Of a stretch of 64,000 bases of DNA, positions 34,332 through 42,930 are shown piece after piece. Where the stretch lies: NCBI GenBank assembly GCA_049516395.1, contig JBEKTD010000001.1, positions 124,001 through 188,000 on the forward strand. The letters are read 5' to 3'. Every line of letters begins with the position of its first letter. The stretch's first letter is position 1. The notes under the pieces are model-generated. The model searched no databases and had not been told where the DNA came from. It was given only the letters and a program-made list of their open reading frames with translations. The DNA is from Fen-1362 sp049516395 (GTDB lineage: Bacteria > Planctomycetota > Phycisphaerae > Sedimentisphaerales > Anaerobacaceae). The translations under genes were made by a program, and so were the position numbers.

Positions 34332-35156
34332 TTATTCCAGGCCGTACGCGCTGTTATCCGGCGATAGAAATCCTATTTTGCAGTCAGTGGCGGTTACGTT
34401 ATAGGTTTCGATTTTAGCGCGGACCTTGCTTGGGCTGTTGGTGTAAAGCTCTTTCTGCGAAGTTGCGTGCCCATCGCACCAGGCAACGTTAGTCATCCGG
34501 TTATGCCGATAACCCTGTGTCCCGCCTTTTCGGATATCAAAGTCGTAATCGCCTTCCCAATACCACGGCGACCTCATAAATTTGTTCGCCCCTTCATAAA
34601 ATTGACCATCCCCAAATAAGGCACATGAAAGGGGTTTCCTGACCTGCGTTGTTTTTGCCGGCATGACTATCGAAAATAAAGGCAGTGTCGGGTTAGTAAT
34701 GACGCTGCCCGTATATGCGTCAGTAACGCTTTCTCCCTGGCCGTGGCCTATGTAACTGGTATTGTAATTGTATCCGGTATAAGGTGAATCCGTAATACTG
34801 TCATTGCCCTTAAATGAAGGGCAATGTTGAATTTTCTCAAAATTATCACCTTCCCAAAGCAGGCCCGGTACTATCTTCGTCTGGCCGTTTTCCGTTATCT
34901 GTGTGAAATCCCAGCAATACGCGTATGTGGTTGATGCGTTTTCCTGCCAGGAATATTGAGCGATTGGGTAATAATCATTGTTGTTTTGAGCGTAACTATC
35001 CGCGGCTAAGGCCATCTGCCGCAGGTTATTCAGGCAGTAAACTCGGTTCGCCTGCCTGCGCGCCCCGACCACCGACGGTGTCAAAATCGACGTAAGCAGT
35101 GCGATTATCGAAATAACCACTAAAAGTTCAACTAAACTAAATGCTTTTTTGCCCAT
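34332..35156 (-). CDS. Prepilin-type protein with DGH motif
   Basis: 274 aa from the ATG at 35156; an in-frame GTG at 35168 is possible. The N-terminal site KKAFSLVELLVVISIIALLT carries Glu at +5, followed by VVGARRQANRVYCLNNLRQM. The end has TNVAWCDGHATSQKELY. It is a standard secreted pseudopilin of this lineage. It starts 17 bases after the dockerin surface protein gene and so may belong to the same riboswitch-headed transcript. The 118-base gap to the DUF1638 gene shows nothing clear. Confidence 0.82.
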   Translation of the reverse strand: MGKKAFSLVELLVVISIIALLTSILTPSVVGARRQANRVYCLNNLRQMALAADSYAQNNNDYYPIAQYSWQENASTTYAYCWDFTQITENGQTKIVPGLLWEGDNFEKIQHCPSFKGNDSITDSPYTGYNYNTSYIGHGQGESVTDAYTGSVITNPTLPLFSIVMPAKTTQVRKPLSCALFGDGQFYEGANKFMRSPWYWEGDYDFDIRKGGTQGYRHNRMTNVAWCDGHATSQKELYTNSPSKVRAKIETYNVTATDCKIGFLSPDNSAYGLE

Positions 35157-35173
35157 TAACGCTCTCACAATTT

Positions 35174-36169
35174 TTAATCGCAGTTATAAGTGCAAACTAA
35201 CCAGTTACCGGTCAGCGTTGCCAAATCATCCCAGCCAGTTTCCGCGTGCCATTGCTGTGCCAGTATCGCGAAATCTAAAAAATCTACCCTGCAATCTTTG
35301 TTCATATCGCCAGTCGGACAGGGATGTGTCGGGTCGCCGCAGGCGGCAACGTCTGATATCGCGTCAATCACGCCCTGGTTTTCAGCAGTGCCGGTGAGTT
35401 TGACGTATTGAATCCACCGGTAGCCGGTATTGGGGTCAACCGCGAGATTGTTGTAGTCGGCCAAGTTCTGCAAGTCGTATCCCGTTCCTCCGCCTGAGCC
35501 GTCATATAAATCAATCGCGTCAGCCGCCGAAATATACTCAAAGTCGCTGTAACCGAGATTCGGGTCAACCGGCTTCGTAAAATCCATTTCCTTGTCCGTC
35601 CACCGGGCGTTTTGCCTGTCCCACTGATACGCCTGCGTCGGGAATAAATCATCCGCGAAAGGACCGTTGTTAAAACTATACCAGGTTACGCCATCCTGAC
35701 TCACCGAAACTTCTATCTGTTCGAACTGGCCGCCATTTGTTAATGCGTAAGTATTCATATTCGCGCTGTCGCTGATGTTGCCAAGGCCCTCAAACCAGGA
35801 GTTGCCGAATACAATAAAATCTATCCCATAAAGATTACCCGGATAGTCAACGACCTTATGGTCGAATTTAACCACTATAGTAGCGCCTGGATTTAGCTTG
35901 GTTACCACTTTTTTATCATTAAGGTCAACGTTATAAGCCGATTCAACCAGCTTAACTCTGAAATTGGGATCCAGTCCCAGTCCAGGGAGGTTTTTACATA
36001 CTGTCGATGGCTTACCAAGCACTGAGCAAGGGTCGTTGTATGGCGACGGGCCGAAACTGCCGCCGTAACTGACCAATTCGCTGGCAAAGTCAGAAATCCC
36101 CAACGCCATGGGGGTTGCCGCAAGAATGATTAAAAAGCAAACAAATCTAATATTACCTGCGGTGGTCAT
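35174..36169 (-). CDS. Secreted surface protein with dockerin-like C-terminus, cobalamin-locus type
   Basis: 331 aa from the ATG at 36169, 4 bases after the PEP-CTERM gene; an earlier in-frame start at 36211 overlaps that gene. Signal peptide: IRFVCFLIILAATPMALG. The body has FASELVSYGGSFGPSPYNDP, VVKFDHKVVDYPG and YGIDFIVFGNSWFEGLGN. This pattern is found in secreted proteins near cobalamin riboswitches, as far as I recall, but not as a named enzyme. The C-terminus (PTGDMNKDCRVDFLDFAILA) is a dockerin-like Ca-binding repeat. Likely anchored or complexed outside the cell. Confidence 0.72.
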   Translation of the reverse strand: MTTAGNIRFVCFLIILAATPMALGISDFASELVSYGGSFGPSPYNDPCSVLGKPSTVCKNLPGLGLDPNFRVKLVESAYNVDLNDKKVVTKLNPGATIVVKFDHKVVDYPGNLYGIDFIVFGNSWFEGLGNISDSANMNTYALTNGGQFEQIEVSVSQDGVTWYSFNNGPFADDLFPTQAYQWDRQNARWTDKEMDFTKPVDPNLGYSDFEYISAADAIDLYDGSGGGTGYDLQNLADYNNLAVDPNTGYRWIQYVKLTGTAENQGVIDAISDVAACGDPTHPCPTGDMNKDCRVDFLDFAILAQQWHAETGWDDLATLTGNWLVCTYNCD

Positions 36170-36173
36170 ATTG

Positions 36174-36758
36174 TTATTTCTTTTTTCGTTTTCCAACAAG
36201 CAGTCCGCCAATCGCTAAAATTGTTAAAGTGCAGGGTTCGGGCGTCGGGATTGTCAAGGTCGCGCTTGTCCAGTTATCATTATCCAGATTAAGACCTTCG
36301 ATTTCACCGCTGGTGATAATTTCTGAAGTTAAGCCGGCAGAGGTTGCGTCCCAGGTTACGCCGCCATTGATTGTATCGCCCACCCACCACCAGCCGGAGT
36401 AGCCGGCGCTTGTGTGATTATCACTGTCTATCGACGGGTTGTAGTAAAATGCGTCGCCGACAAAACTCCCTCCGTATAATGTTGTTATGTTCAAAGCTCC
36501 CACTGCATCGATTGCCGTGAGGGCATCCGAAAGAGAAGCTGTCCCGTCCCACCTGAAACCCCAGGCATGCGAGCTGGTTTGGTAAGGGCCGTTTGTCTGG
36601 TTCCAGTCAATAACGACAATCGTCTCATTACTGCCTGCCCCGGCCCAGTAATCCACCACGATATCAAGTCCCTGCATCGTATAACCCATAGCTCTCGTGT
36701 TAACCACTAAAACAATCATCAGATAAACTAAATTTTTCATCATCCTCGGCGAAGCCAT
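36174..36758 (-). CDS. PEP-CTERM secreted protein, first gene after the cobalamin riboswitch
   Basis: 194 aa. An N-terminal signal (LVYLMIVLVVNTRAMG) precedes YWAGAGSNETIVVIDWNQ, SSHAWGFRWDGTASLSDALT and YSGWWWVGD. The W-G-GSNE--VIDWN and WG-RWDGTA patterns recur in secreted proteins of cobalamin-regulated loci. The end, PTPEPCTLTILAIGGLLVG plus KRKKK, is a PEP-CTERM sorting signal with a membrane helix and basic tail, read by an exosortase. GGAGAAGGG precedes the ATG. Role in cobalamin capture or use is inferred from the riboswitch only. Confidence 0.75.
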   Translation of the reverse strand: MASPRMMKNLVYLMIVLVVNTRAMGYTMQGLDIVVDYWAGAGSNETIVVIDWNQTNGPYQTSSHAWGFRWDGTASLSDALTAIDAVGALNITTLYGGSFVGDAFYYNPSIDSDNHTSAGYSGWWWVGDTINGGVTWDATSAGLTSEIITSGEIEGLNLDNDNWTSATLTIPTPEPCTLTILAIGGLLVGKRKKK

Positions 36759-36880
36759 TTTCCCTTCTCCAAAACTTTAATAAACTCTCTCATCACTGTT
36801 ACCCCTCTCCATCACATTCCAAACCCGGCAAATCTTGTTGTCTTTGCACCTCCTTTGGCGCGCCAATTCGAAACTAGCGC

Positions 36881-36920
36881 AAAATAAAAAGCCGTCGTCC
36901 CGCGAAAGGAACGACGGCTT
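36881..36920 (-). terminator. Intrinsic terminator between riboswitch and PEP-CTERM gene
   Basis: On the minus strand a 13-bp stem (AAGCCGTCGTTCC with GGGACGACGGCTT, 6-base loop) is followed by TTTTTATTTT. It lies about 150 bases after the riboswitch and 120 before the gene, so read-through or its refolding would control expression. Confidence 0.8.
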
Positions 36921-36994
36921 GATAAACTAAAAGACAAAGCGCAAAAACTGCGCCATAGCGCATCAAATCCGAGTTCCATTCCGCGAGAACTCCA

Positions 36995-37061
36995 TTAACC
37001 CCGTGAGATAACTAATCAGCGATATAAATATTTTCTGCTACGCTTTATCTCACGGGGTTAA
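36995..37061 (-). promoter_or_regulatory. Long inverted repeat after the riboswitch aptamer
   Basis: TTAACCCCGTGAGATAA and its exact complement (arms 37061-37045 and 37011-36995 on the minus strand) can form a 17-bp stem over a 33-base loop. It begins 12 bases after the aptamer and is a likely part of the expression platform. Confidence 0.6.
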
Positions 37062-37072
37062 CCACTTAATTC

Positions 37073-37268
37073 ACCACAGGCAGGTTTTCTGACTCGCATC
37101 TTACCTAAAAGCTCCTTCCCACTCCGCACATTAGTGCGAAACAGTGGATATCTGCCTTTCGGACTTCCGACATCAATCGGAACAGACGCTTACAGCCGCG
37201 GGTCGGTCTCGGCTTTCAACCGAGTTCCCATTTGTTTATCTCAAAGCTTTCGCCTTGAGACCTGTGAT
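37073..37268 (-). promoter_or_regulatory. Cobalamin (B12) riboswitch
   Basis: Minus strand. P1 can form between ATCACAGG (37268-37261) and CCTGTGGT (37080-37073). The B12 box is present as GAGTCAGAAAACCTGCC. Upstream are GGGAACTCGGTTGAAAGCC, ACCCGCGGCTGTAAGC, then CCACTGT and GTGGGAAGG in the family order. The aptamer would bind adenosyl- or related cobalamin and change expression of the downstream surface-protein genes. The next gene in that direction is the PEP-CTERM protein at 36758. Confidence 0.88.
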
Positions 37269-37388
37269 TACCATATTTCTTTTCCAAAGAGCTGTTACAA
37301 TCACCTTCTACCGCTCAATCACAAAACCTGCAACAAAAAAATTTAAATTTTTTCGTTTTTTCACCAAGCTTTCATCTCAACATCACCA

Positions 37389-40300
37389 CTATCTAAGCCA
37401 CTCCTCCGCCAACTCCGCCAAATCCATTATGTCCACGATATTATCCGGATTGCCAATCGGGTAGATATTTGCCTTTATACCTTTGGTGTGCCATTCTTGT
37501 CCCATTATTGCAAGATCTGCGAAGTTAACTATGCAGTCACAGGTGAAATCAGCAGTTAATTGCCTGCCTTGCGGCGTATAGGGCGGCTCCAGCTGGATAT
37601 TGTCAAACATTACGTTGCCGTCGCGGCCGGCTGATTGCGATTCGACGCAGCGTTGGCCAAAGCCGAGGTAGAAATTGCTCACTTTTGTAAGGTTCACCGG
37701 GGCGAAGTTGGGGTCGTTGAGAGGGATATACCATTGTGTCCAGGTGGTTACCTTTGCGGCATTGGGGTCCGGATTATACTTCACGCCGATTTTACCCGCT
37801 GTATCTTCAATAGCCACATACATCCTGTCATAAATCGGGTTTGCAATGTTGCCAATTGCACCCTTAAAGGAAATAACAAGCATATTAGGTTCTTTGCCGT
37901 TGGAGAATACCGTGCCGCCGCTGTAAGGGTAGTTTGCCTCTGAGAATGGGGTTCCACCGCCAGGTATATAGTTGTTGTAGTAGAAATTCATATGTTTCCC
38001 ATCGGCATCGATTACGTAGGTCAAACGTCCACCCGTGTTTACTCCACCCTCGACTTCCGCCGTGCAAGTGGTATAGCCCGTTGTCCAGTTGGCGTTTATA
38101 TCATTTGTATCGCTGTAACGCTCGAAATCATCGATGAAAAGACCGGTTCTGAAGGAATAAACAGGACCTTGCCAGATATTAGTGTTGTTGACCTCATCGA
38201 TTCGCCAGTAGTAAGTATTGCCTGCTGAAAGGCCGGTGGCTAAATAACTTGTCGCACTTTGTCGGCCTTTGTAGATGATTAGCGTTGCGGTGGTTGCGTT
38301 ATATACCCCGCTATAATCCGTGCCGAAGTAAACGTCGTGGCTGGCAGCAAGGCGTCCCGGACTCCATTCGAGATTAACATCCGGCACTTCGCCAACGTAT
38401 AAAGCGGCAATATCATTACATGCCGGCTTGCGACAATGCGCATATAACATGGCATTACAATCAGGCAAATACTCATCAGCGCCCATATCGACTATGGCTG
38501 CGCCGCCAGTGCATTCGCCATTCATTATTCGGTCTTCGCCGTCGATATCCGTCGCCGGCAGGCCGCTGGCAGGTGTATTCGTCCCCGCATCAACGCAAGG
38601 CGAGCACATCTTCAGGTGATAACCGTCCGTCGCAAACATAGGATAATCCTGAATATTGCCCACACCTTCCCAGCCGCCCTGAATATCGCTGTAGGTAACA
38701 TTGGCATCGATAGCGCCGGAGATTTGCTCGCCCACGTTGCCCCACAGGATACAATTCGTTACTGTTACTCCTATAACCCCGCCGTAGCCAGTTCCATAAA
38801 TTGCACTACCGCCCGAATCGGCGCTGTTTGCAACAGACGTGCAATTCGTAACATACGACACTCCACCTCCACCATTCATAATGTAAATCCCACCACCTTG
38901 GTCAGCCCAATTGTTGTTGAACAGGCAATTGCTGATTGCAATACTGCTATCCCAGGAACCACGACAATAAATCCCGCCGCCGTAACCGCTATTGTAGTAA
39001 CCATCGTAATAACCGCCGGAGGCCGAGTTTTCAATAAATGTGCAGTTTGTAATCGTTGCATTGGAATCGTTACTGTTCAAATATATTCCGCCGCCTGATT
39101 GCGCCGCGTTCCTTATGAATGTGCATCTTACGGTCGGATTGCCATTGTTGTTGTACATTCCTCCGCCGGAGTTGTAAGGAGAACCGGCATTGGCGTCGCC
39201 GCCTGCTATTGTAAAGCCATCGAGGATGGCTGTTTGAGTAACCCCGCTTCCCGTAACAACGTGGTAACTATTATCCGCCCGGCAGGGGTCGTTAAGTAAA
39301 TCGCAGGGTTCGGCGACTGGCCGGTCATTTTGCAGGAGGTCGCCGCTAAGGATTGTTTCATAAACAGACGGCTTACGGTCTTCCATCGTCCCTCCGCCTG
39401 CTGGAAAACCGCCATAAACAGCAACGCCATTGATAAGCTGGAATGTTGTTTCCCTGTCGCTCGTACCATTAGGATGTGCGGAGTTAATGTCTGGCCGATA
39501 AATTCCCTGTGCCACGAGTATTTCATTACAGTTATAGTCCTTCGCGGCTTGGAGGGCATCCTGCAAATGATTATAAGCATCTGCCCATGAATACCCGTTA
39601 TTACCTCCCGCGGCACTTGCGTCCACGTAAATAGGACCCAAGCATGAACACACAGAATTGGTTTGATACATATTTATATCAACACAATCACCTTTGAGTT
39701 CACAACTATTCGTGATTGTACCGTTTCGCATTACATTGTTATTGACCTGGGTCGTCAATGTGATACAGCCACAGGCATCCGACGGAAAATTTATGCTCCA
39801 GGTGACCGTGTTAGCATCAGAATAATGATGATAAGTTCCGGCGGGATTAGACGAAATATAGTTCATTTCCTTCGGTAGGTAATCGGTAATCACAACATTG
39901 GTATCGCCGTAACCATTAGCAGTGTAGCAGATAGTGTAGTTTACGTCGTCGTAGAGCTTGACACAGCCGGTGATATTATCAACCTTCGTAAGTGTAGGAA
40001 GAGCATAAGTTGAACACACAGAAGTATTATCTTCAGCAATAATGGGACTGATGCAATCACCGCTCATTTGGCAACTATTTGTTATTGTGCTTCCCGGCAT
40101 AGCGCATTTCACATGGACCGTTACAGTAAAACAATTTGTATCAATAGATCTCATTGTGCCAATATTCCATGTTATGGTGCCCGTGCCTGGGACATAATTG
40201 TAGTTACCTGTGGCCGAGAGAAATTCCACGCCAGTCGGCAAAGTATCTGCGATTAATACACCTGTGTCGCTATAACCATTAGCCGCGTAGCAGACGTTGT

Positions 40301-42485
40301 ACGTTATATCGTCACCCCTACTGACATAGCCAGTGATGTTATCAACATTTGTAAGCGTCGGGCAGCCTACGGGGGTATTTTCGTGAGCAGTATTCAAGGT
40401 CAGACCGCTGCTTATTATATTACATTCGTTTGTGATTGTGCTGTTCGGTTCAGCGCATTTTACCTTGACTTCCAGCGTAACGGAACCGCTATCTCCGAGA
40501 TGAAGAGTTCCGATATTCCAGATAATTTTATTAGAGTCGATGATTTGGTCGGGCGGCGGCACCGATGCTATAAACTCCAGTTCATTCGGTAGATAATCTA
40601 TGATGTTGACGTCATTGATATCCGAGCAGTTTGGCCCAACTGGATAATTGTAATCAATAGTGTAATTTATCTCACGACCCGGCCCGACGCGATCACCAGC
40701 ATTGACATTAGCAATTACGTTCATACACAATAGCGAGTAGCCTGTGAGGGCGTTGATTAAATTTTGCCCGGCAGGAGTTCCCCACCCTGTGCATAGATCA
40801 TAGCCGGCAACGGCGTAGAACTTTTTAGGACTGCTGGGACTGGTGTTGTTGCCTGTCGTGATGTCATGAAAACAGGAGCTATAATTGTTTCCCTTGCCAA
40901 TCGAGTAAACCGCCGGGTTGATGAATCCGATAGTTGGTCTCCCGACGGCCACCCGCTGCTGATTGACCAGCGCAGTAAAACCCGCCCACAACGGCGCCGC
41001 GCAACTCGTGCCTCCCACAACGAAGGGTGCATTATCAGCCAAGACGAAAACATTCTCCGCTGTAAGGGCAACGTCCGGAATGTTTCGCATCGTCGTGGAG
41101 CCTTGGTTGGCAGTCATGTCGATATTGGTCTGCCAACTTGGAATCGGGTAATATGTGCTGATCCCACCCCCGCTGCCAATGCCATCGTCCCTATTATTCC
41201 AAACAGTTTCCGATACCCACTTGCCTCCCGGCAGCATATTTCCCGGACCACTCGTCGTCAAGGTCGTACCGCCCACTAGCGTAATATTGGGACTATCACA
41301 AGGAAAACCAACAGGGCCGGTAAAGGCATCAGAATCGCCTGATGCGCAAAAGAATGACTGGTTTTGAGCCGCCATCTGCTGAAAAATCTGCTCGGCCAGC
41401 GGGTCGGGTCCGCCACCAGGGCTATACCACGAACAACTCAATTGTTTGGCCATATTGTCATTGGCCATGCGGTTCAAAAGGTTTTCCCATTCGCCAGCTT
41501 GATTGGGCGCGATGTAAACTATCACCTCGGACAACCCCGGTGCCATGGAAATAGCCATCTCTATGTCTAAGCATACTTCAACCTCACCTCCAGACAAGCT
41601 TGGAAATCCGCTGGCCCCATCAATCAGCACATTCGATAAAGGCACATCCGGCAACTCAGCCAAGTATTCGTAGTTGAGGATGTCAGCGGGGAAATAACCG
41701 TCAAATTGCAGCAGCCCTACGATTTGCCCCGAACCGGTGAGTAATGAATCCGGAACGTAAGCCGAGCGGAAGTCGTTTCCCATGTAAGTGTCCAGTGGCC
41801 CAGAGCCGGTATTGGGAGCTGCATTTTGCACCTTGGCCAGCGGAGTTGCTATGTGACATGGACGCGGTAGCGCATAATTGTCGAGACCGCTGATGTGGAG
41901 AATCGGAACAGTGAGGTCAAGTGACGGTTCAACGTCCGGCGCATAAAATGTGCGGTTTTCTTTCGGGTGCTGGTAAACATGCATTTTCACGTGCATGGCC
42001 TTCTCAATGTCCGCTACCGGTCCATCCACATCCAGCAACATGCGATTAGGAGGCGTGTCGGTCACAGTCAAACCGTGCGCTTTCGCAAAAGCGATGACCG
42101 CCTGATAATCCTGTTCCGTTGGGCCAAACATTTTTGTGAACTGCTCAGGCGTTAGATAATGGTGGTAATCGGGGCTTGCCGGGTTATAAATCCGCTGGAG
42201 TAGTTCGGTGAGCATAGCTTGGTTGCGGAGCGGCAATCCGATTGCCAAATGCAGATGTTCTGAACTCGACATCCTGCCGACCGGCTGCAATCGTGCCACA
42301 GCTGCCGGCACATGACCGTGCAGCATCTGCGACCCCACCGCATTGTATTGACTGGATTTATTCTGTCCCAAGCCAGCGTTTTCAGCGGCATATACCGGCA
42401 CAGGAAGAATAAATGCGGAAAGGGAAAAATATGCCAAAATAAGCACGACGAAGAAATGCCTCTTGTTTTTTATGTCGCTTCGCAT
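37389..42485 (-). CDS. Large secreted S53 (sedolisin) peptidase with DUF11, beta-helix and dockerin-like modules
   Basis: 1698 aa. Signal peptide at 1-33. An activation prodomain (residues 55-215, HLTPEQFTKMFGPT) precedes the S53 catalytic domain: GGEVEVCLDIEMAISMAPG (Glu and Asp), FFCASGDSDAF (oxyanion Asp), VVGGTSCAAPLWAGF (Ser) and GYDLCTGWGTPAG (Ca site). All key residues are present. Three DUF11-type repeats follow (LPTGVEFLSATGNYNYVPGT), then a parallel beta helix (YVDASAAGGNNGYSWADAYN), a fibronectin-like and a lectin-like domain, and a dockerin-like end (NIVDIMDLAELAEEWL). Likely an acid-type surface protease. Strong GAGGAGGAT before the ATG. Confidence 0.88.
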   Translation of the reverse strand: MRSDIKNKRHFFVVLILAYFSLSAFILPVPVYAAENAGLGQNKSSQYNAVGSQMLHGHVPAAVARLQPVGRMSSSEHLHLAIGLPLRNQAMLTELLQRIYNPASPDYHHYLTPEQFTKMFGPTEQDYQAVIAFAKAHGLTVTDTPPNRMLLDVDGPVADIEKAMHVKMHVYQHPKENRTFYAPDVEPSLDLTVPILHISGLDNYALPRPCHIATPLAKVQNAAPNTGSGPLDTYMGNDFRSAYVPDSLLTGSGQIVGLLQFDGYFPADILNYEYLAELPDVPLSNVLIDGASGFPSLSGGEVEVCLDIEMAISMAPGLSEVIVYIAPNQAGEWENLLNRMANDNMAKQLSCSWYSPGGGPDPLAEQIFQQMAAQNQSFFCASGDSDAFTGPVGFPCDSPNITLVGGTTLTTSGPGNMLPGGKWVSETVWNNRDDGIGSGGGISTYYPIPSWQTNIDMTANQGSTTMRNIPDVALTAENVFVLADNAPFVVGGTSCAAPLWAGFTALVNQQRVAVGRPTIGFINPAVYSIGKGNNYSSCFHDITTGNNTSPSSPKKFYAVAGYDLCTGWGTPAGQNLINALTGYSLLCMNVIANVNAGDRVGPGREINYTIDYNYPVGPNCSDINDVNIIDYLPNELEFIASVPPPDQIIDSNKIIWNIGTLHLGDSGSVTLEVKVKCAEPNSTITNECNIISSGLTLNTAHENTPVGCPTLTNVDNITGYVSRGDDITYNVCYAANGYSDTGVLIADTLPTGVEFLSATGNYNYVPGTGTITWNIGTMRSIDTNCFTVTVHVKCAMPGSTITNSCQMSGDCISPIIAEDNTSVCSTYALPTLTKVDNITGCVKLYDDVNYTICYTANGYGDTNVVITDYLPKEMNYISSNPAGTYHHYSDANTVTWSINFPSDACGCITLTTQVNNNVMRNGTITNSCELKGDCVDINMYQTNSVCSCLGPIYVDASAAGGNNGYSWADAYNHLQDALQAAKDYNCNEILVAQGIYRPDINSAHPNGTSDRETTFQLINGVAVYGGFPAGGGTMEDRKPSVYETILSGDLLQNDRPVAEPCDLLNDPCRADNSYHVVTGSGVTQTAILDGFTIAGGDANAGSPYNSGGGMYNNNGNPTVRCTFIRNAAQSGGGIYLNSNDSNATITNCTFIENSASGGYYDGYYNSGYGGGIYCRGSWDSSIAISNCLFNNNWADQGGGIYIMNGGGGVSYVTNCTSVANSADSGGSAIYGTGYGGVIGVTVTNCILWGNVGEQISGAIDANVTYSDIQGGWEGVGNIQDYPMFATDGYHLKMCSPCVDAGTNTPASGLPATDIDGEDRIMNGECTGGAAIVDMGADEYLPDCNAMLYAHCRKPACNDIAALYVGEVPDVNLEWSPGRLAASHDVYFGTDYSGVYNATTATLIIYKGRQSATSYLATGLSAGNTYYWRIDEVNNTNIWQGPVYSFRTGLFIDDFERYSDTNDINANWTTGYTTCTAEVEGGVNTGGRLTYVIDADGKHMNFYYNNYIPGGGTPFSEANYPYSGGTVFSNGKEPNMLVISFKGAIGNIANPIYDRMYVAIEDTAGKIGVKYNPDPNAAKVTTWTQWYIPLNDPNFAPVNLTKVSNFYLGFGQRCVESQSAGRDGNVMFDNIQLEPPYTPQGRQLTADFTCDCIVNFADLAIMGQEWHTKGIKANIYPIGNPDNIVDIMDLAELAEEWLR

Positions 42486-42542
42486 TGTATTATCCTCCTC
42501 ATTTAAGTGTGTTAGTGTGTTTTCAGGCGCGTTTTTTACATC

Positions 42543-42712
42543 AAAAACGGCTTCTCCTCATAAAATCGATAACGAATACAACAACATCTACTAATTTATG
42601 GTTCTGAAAGCAAGCAAAATATTGAGCGCTTTTATGCAATATTTCAAAAAAATATCGCCAGTGAAAAACGACTTGCCTTCATAAAACCGATAAGAAATAA
42701 AGCAACGTCTAT
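42543..42712. repeat. Imperfect direct repeat in an intergenic region
   Basis: The 49 bases at 42543-42591 (AAAAACGGCTTCTCCTCATA onward) recur with about 10-12 differences at 42664-42712, offset 121 bases. Weaker similarity seems to extend for the full 121-base unit. Nothing else is recognised between 42486 and 42930. Confidence 0.5.
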
Positions 42713-42930
42713 TTATAAGAGTCCACAACCGCGCAAAGTGTTACGTCTTTTTCTGCAAAATTACACAAAAGATAATTTGGGCAATTTGTGGTCTCTGCCG
42801 TAAGTTATTGCGTACTTTCCCACCAGACGGCGGCGAAATAGGCGAAATCGATAAAATCCGATGTTTTCTTGACAATGACCGCTGGGTCGGTATCCTGTAA
42901 TTATTCCAAAACTTATGCAGGGGATAAACA

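Noticed and set aside
37134..37464. Two short plus-strand frames over the riboswitch
   Set aside because: The region is explained by a cobalamin aptamer on the other strand.
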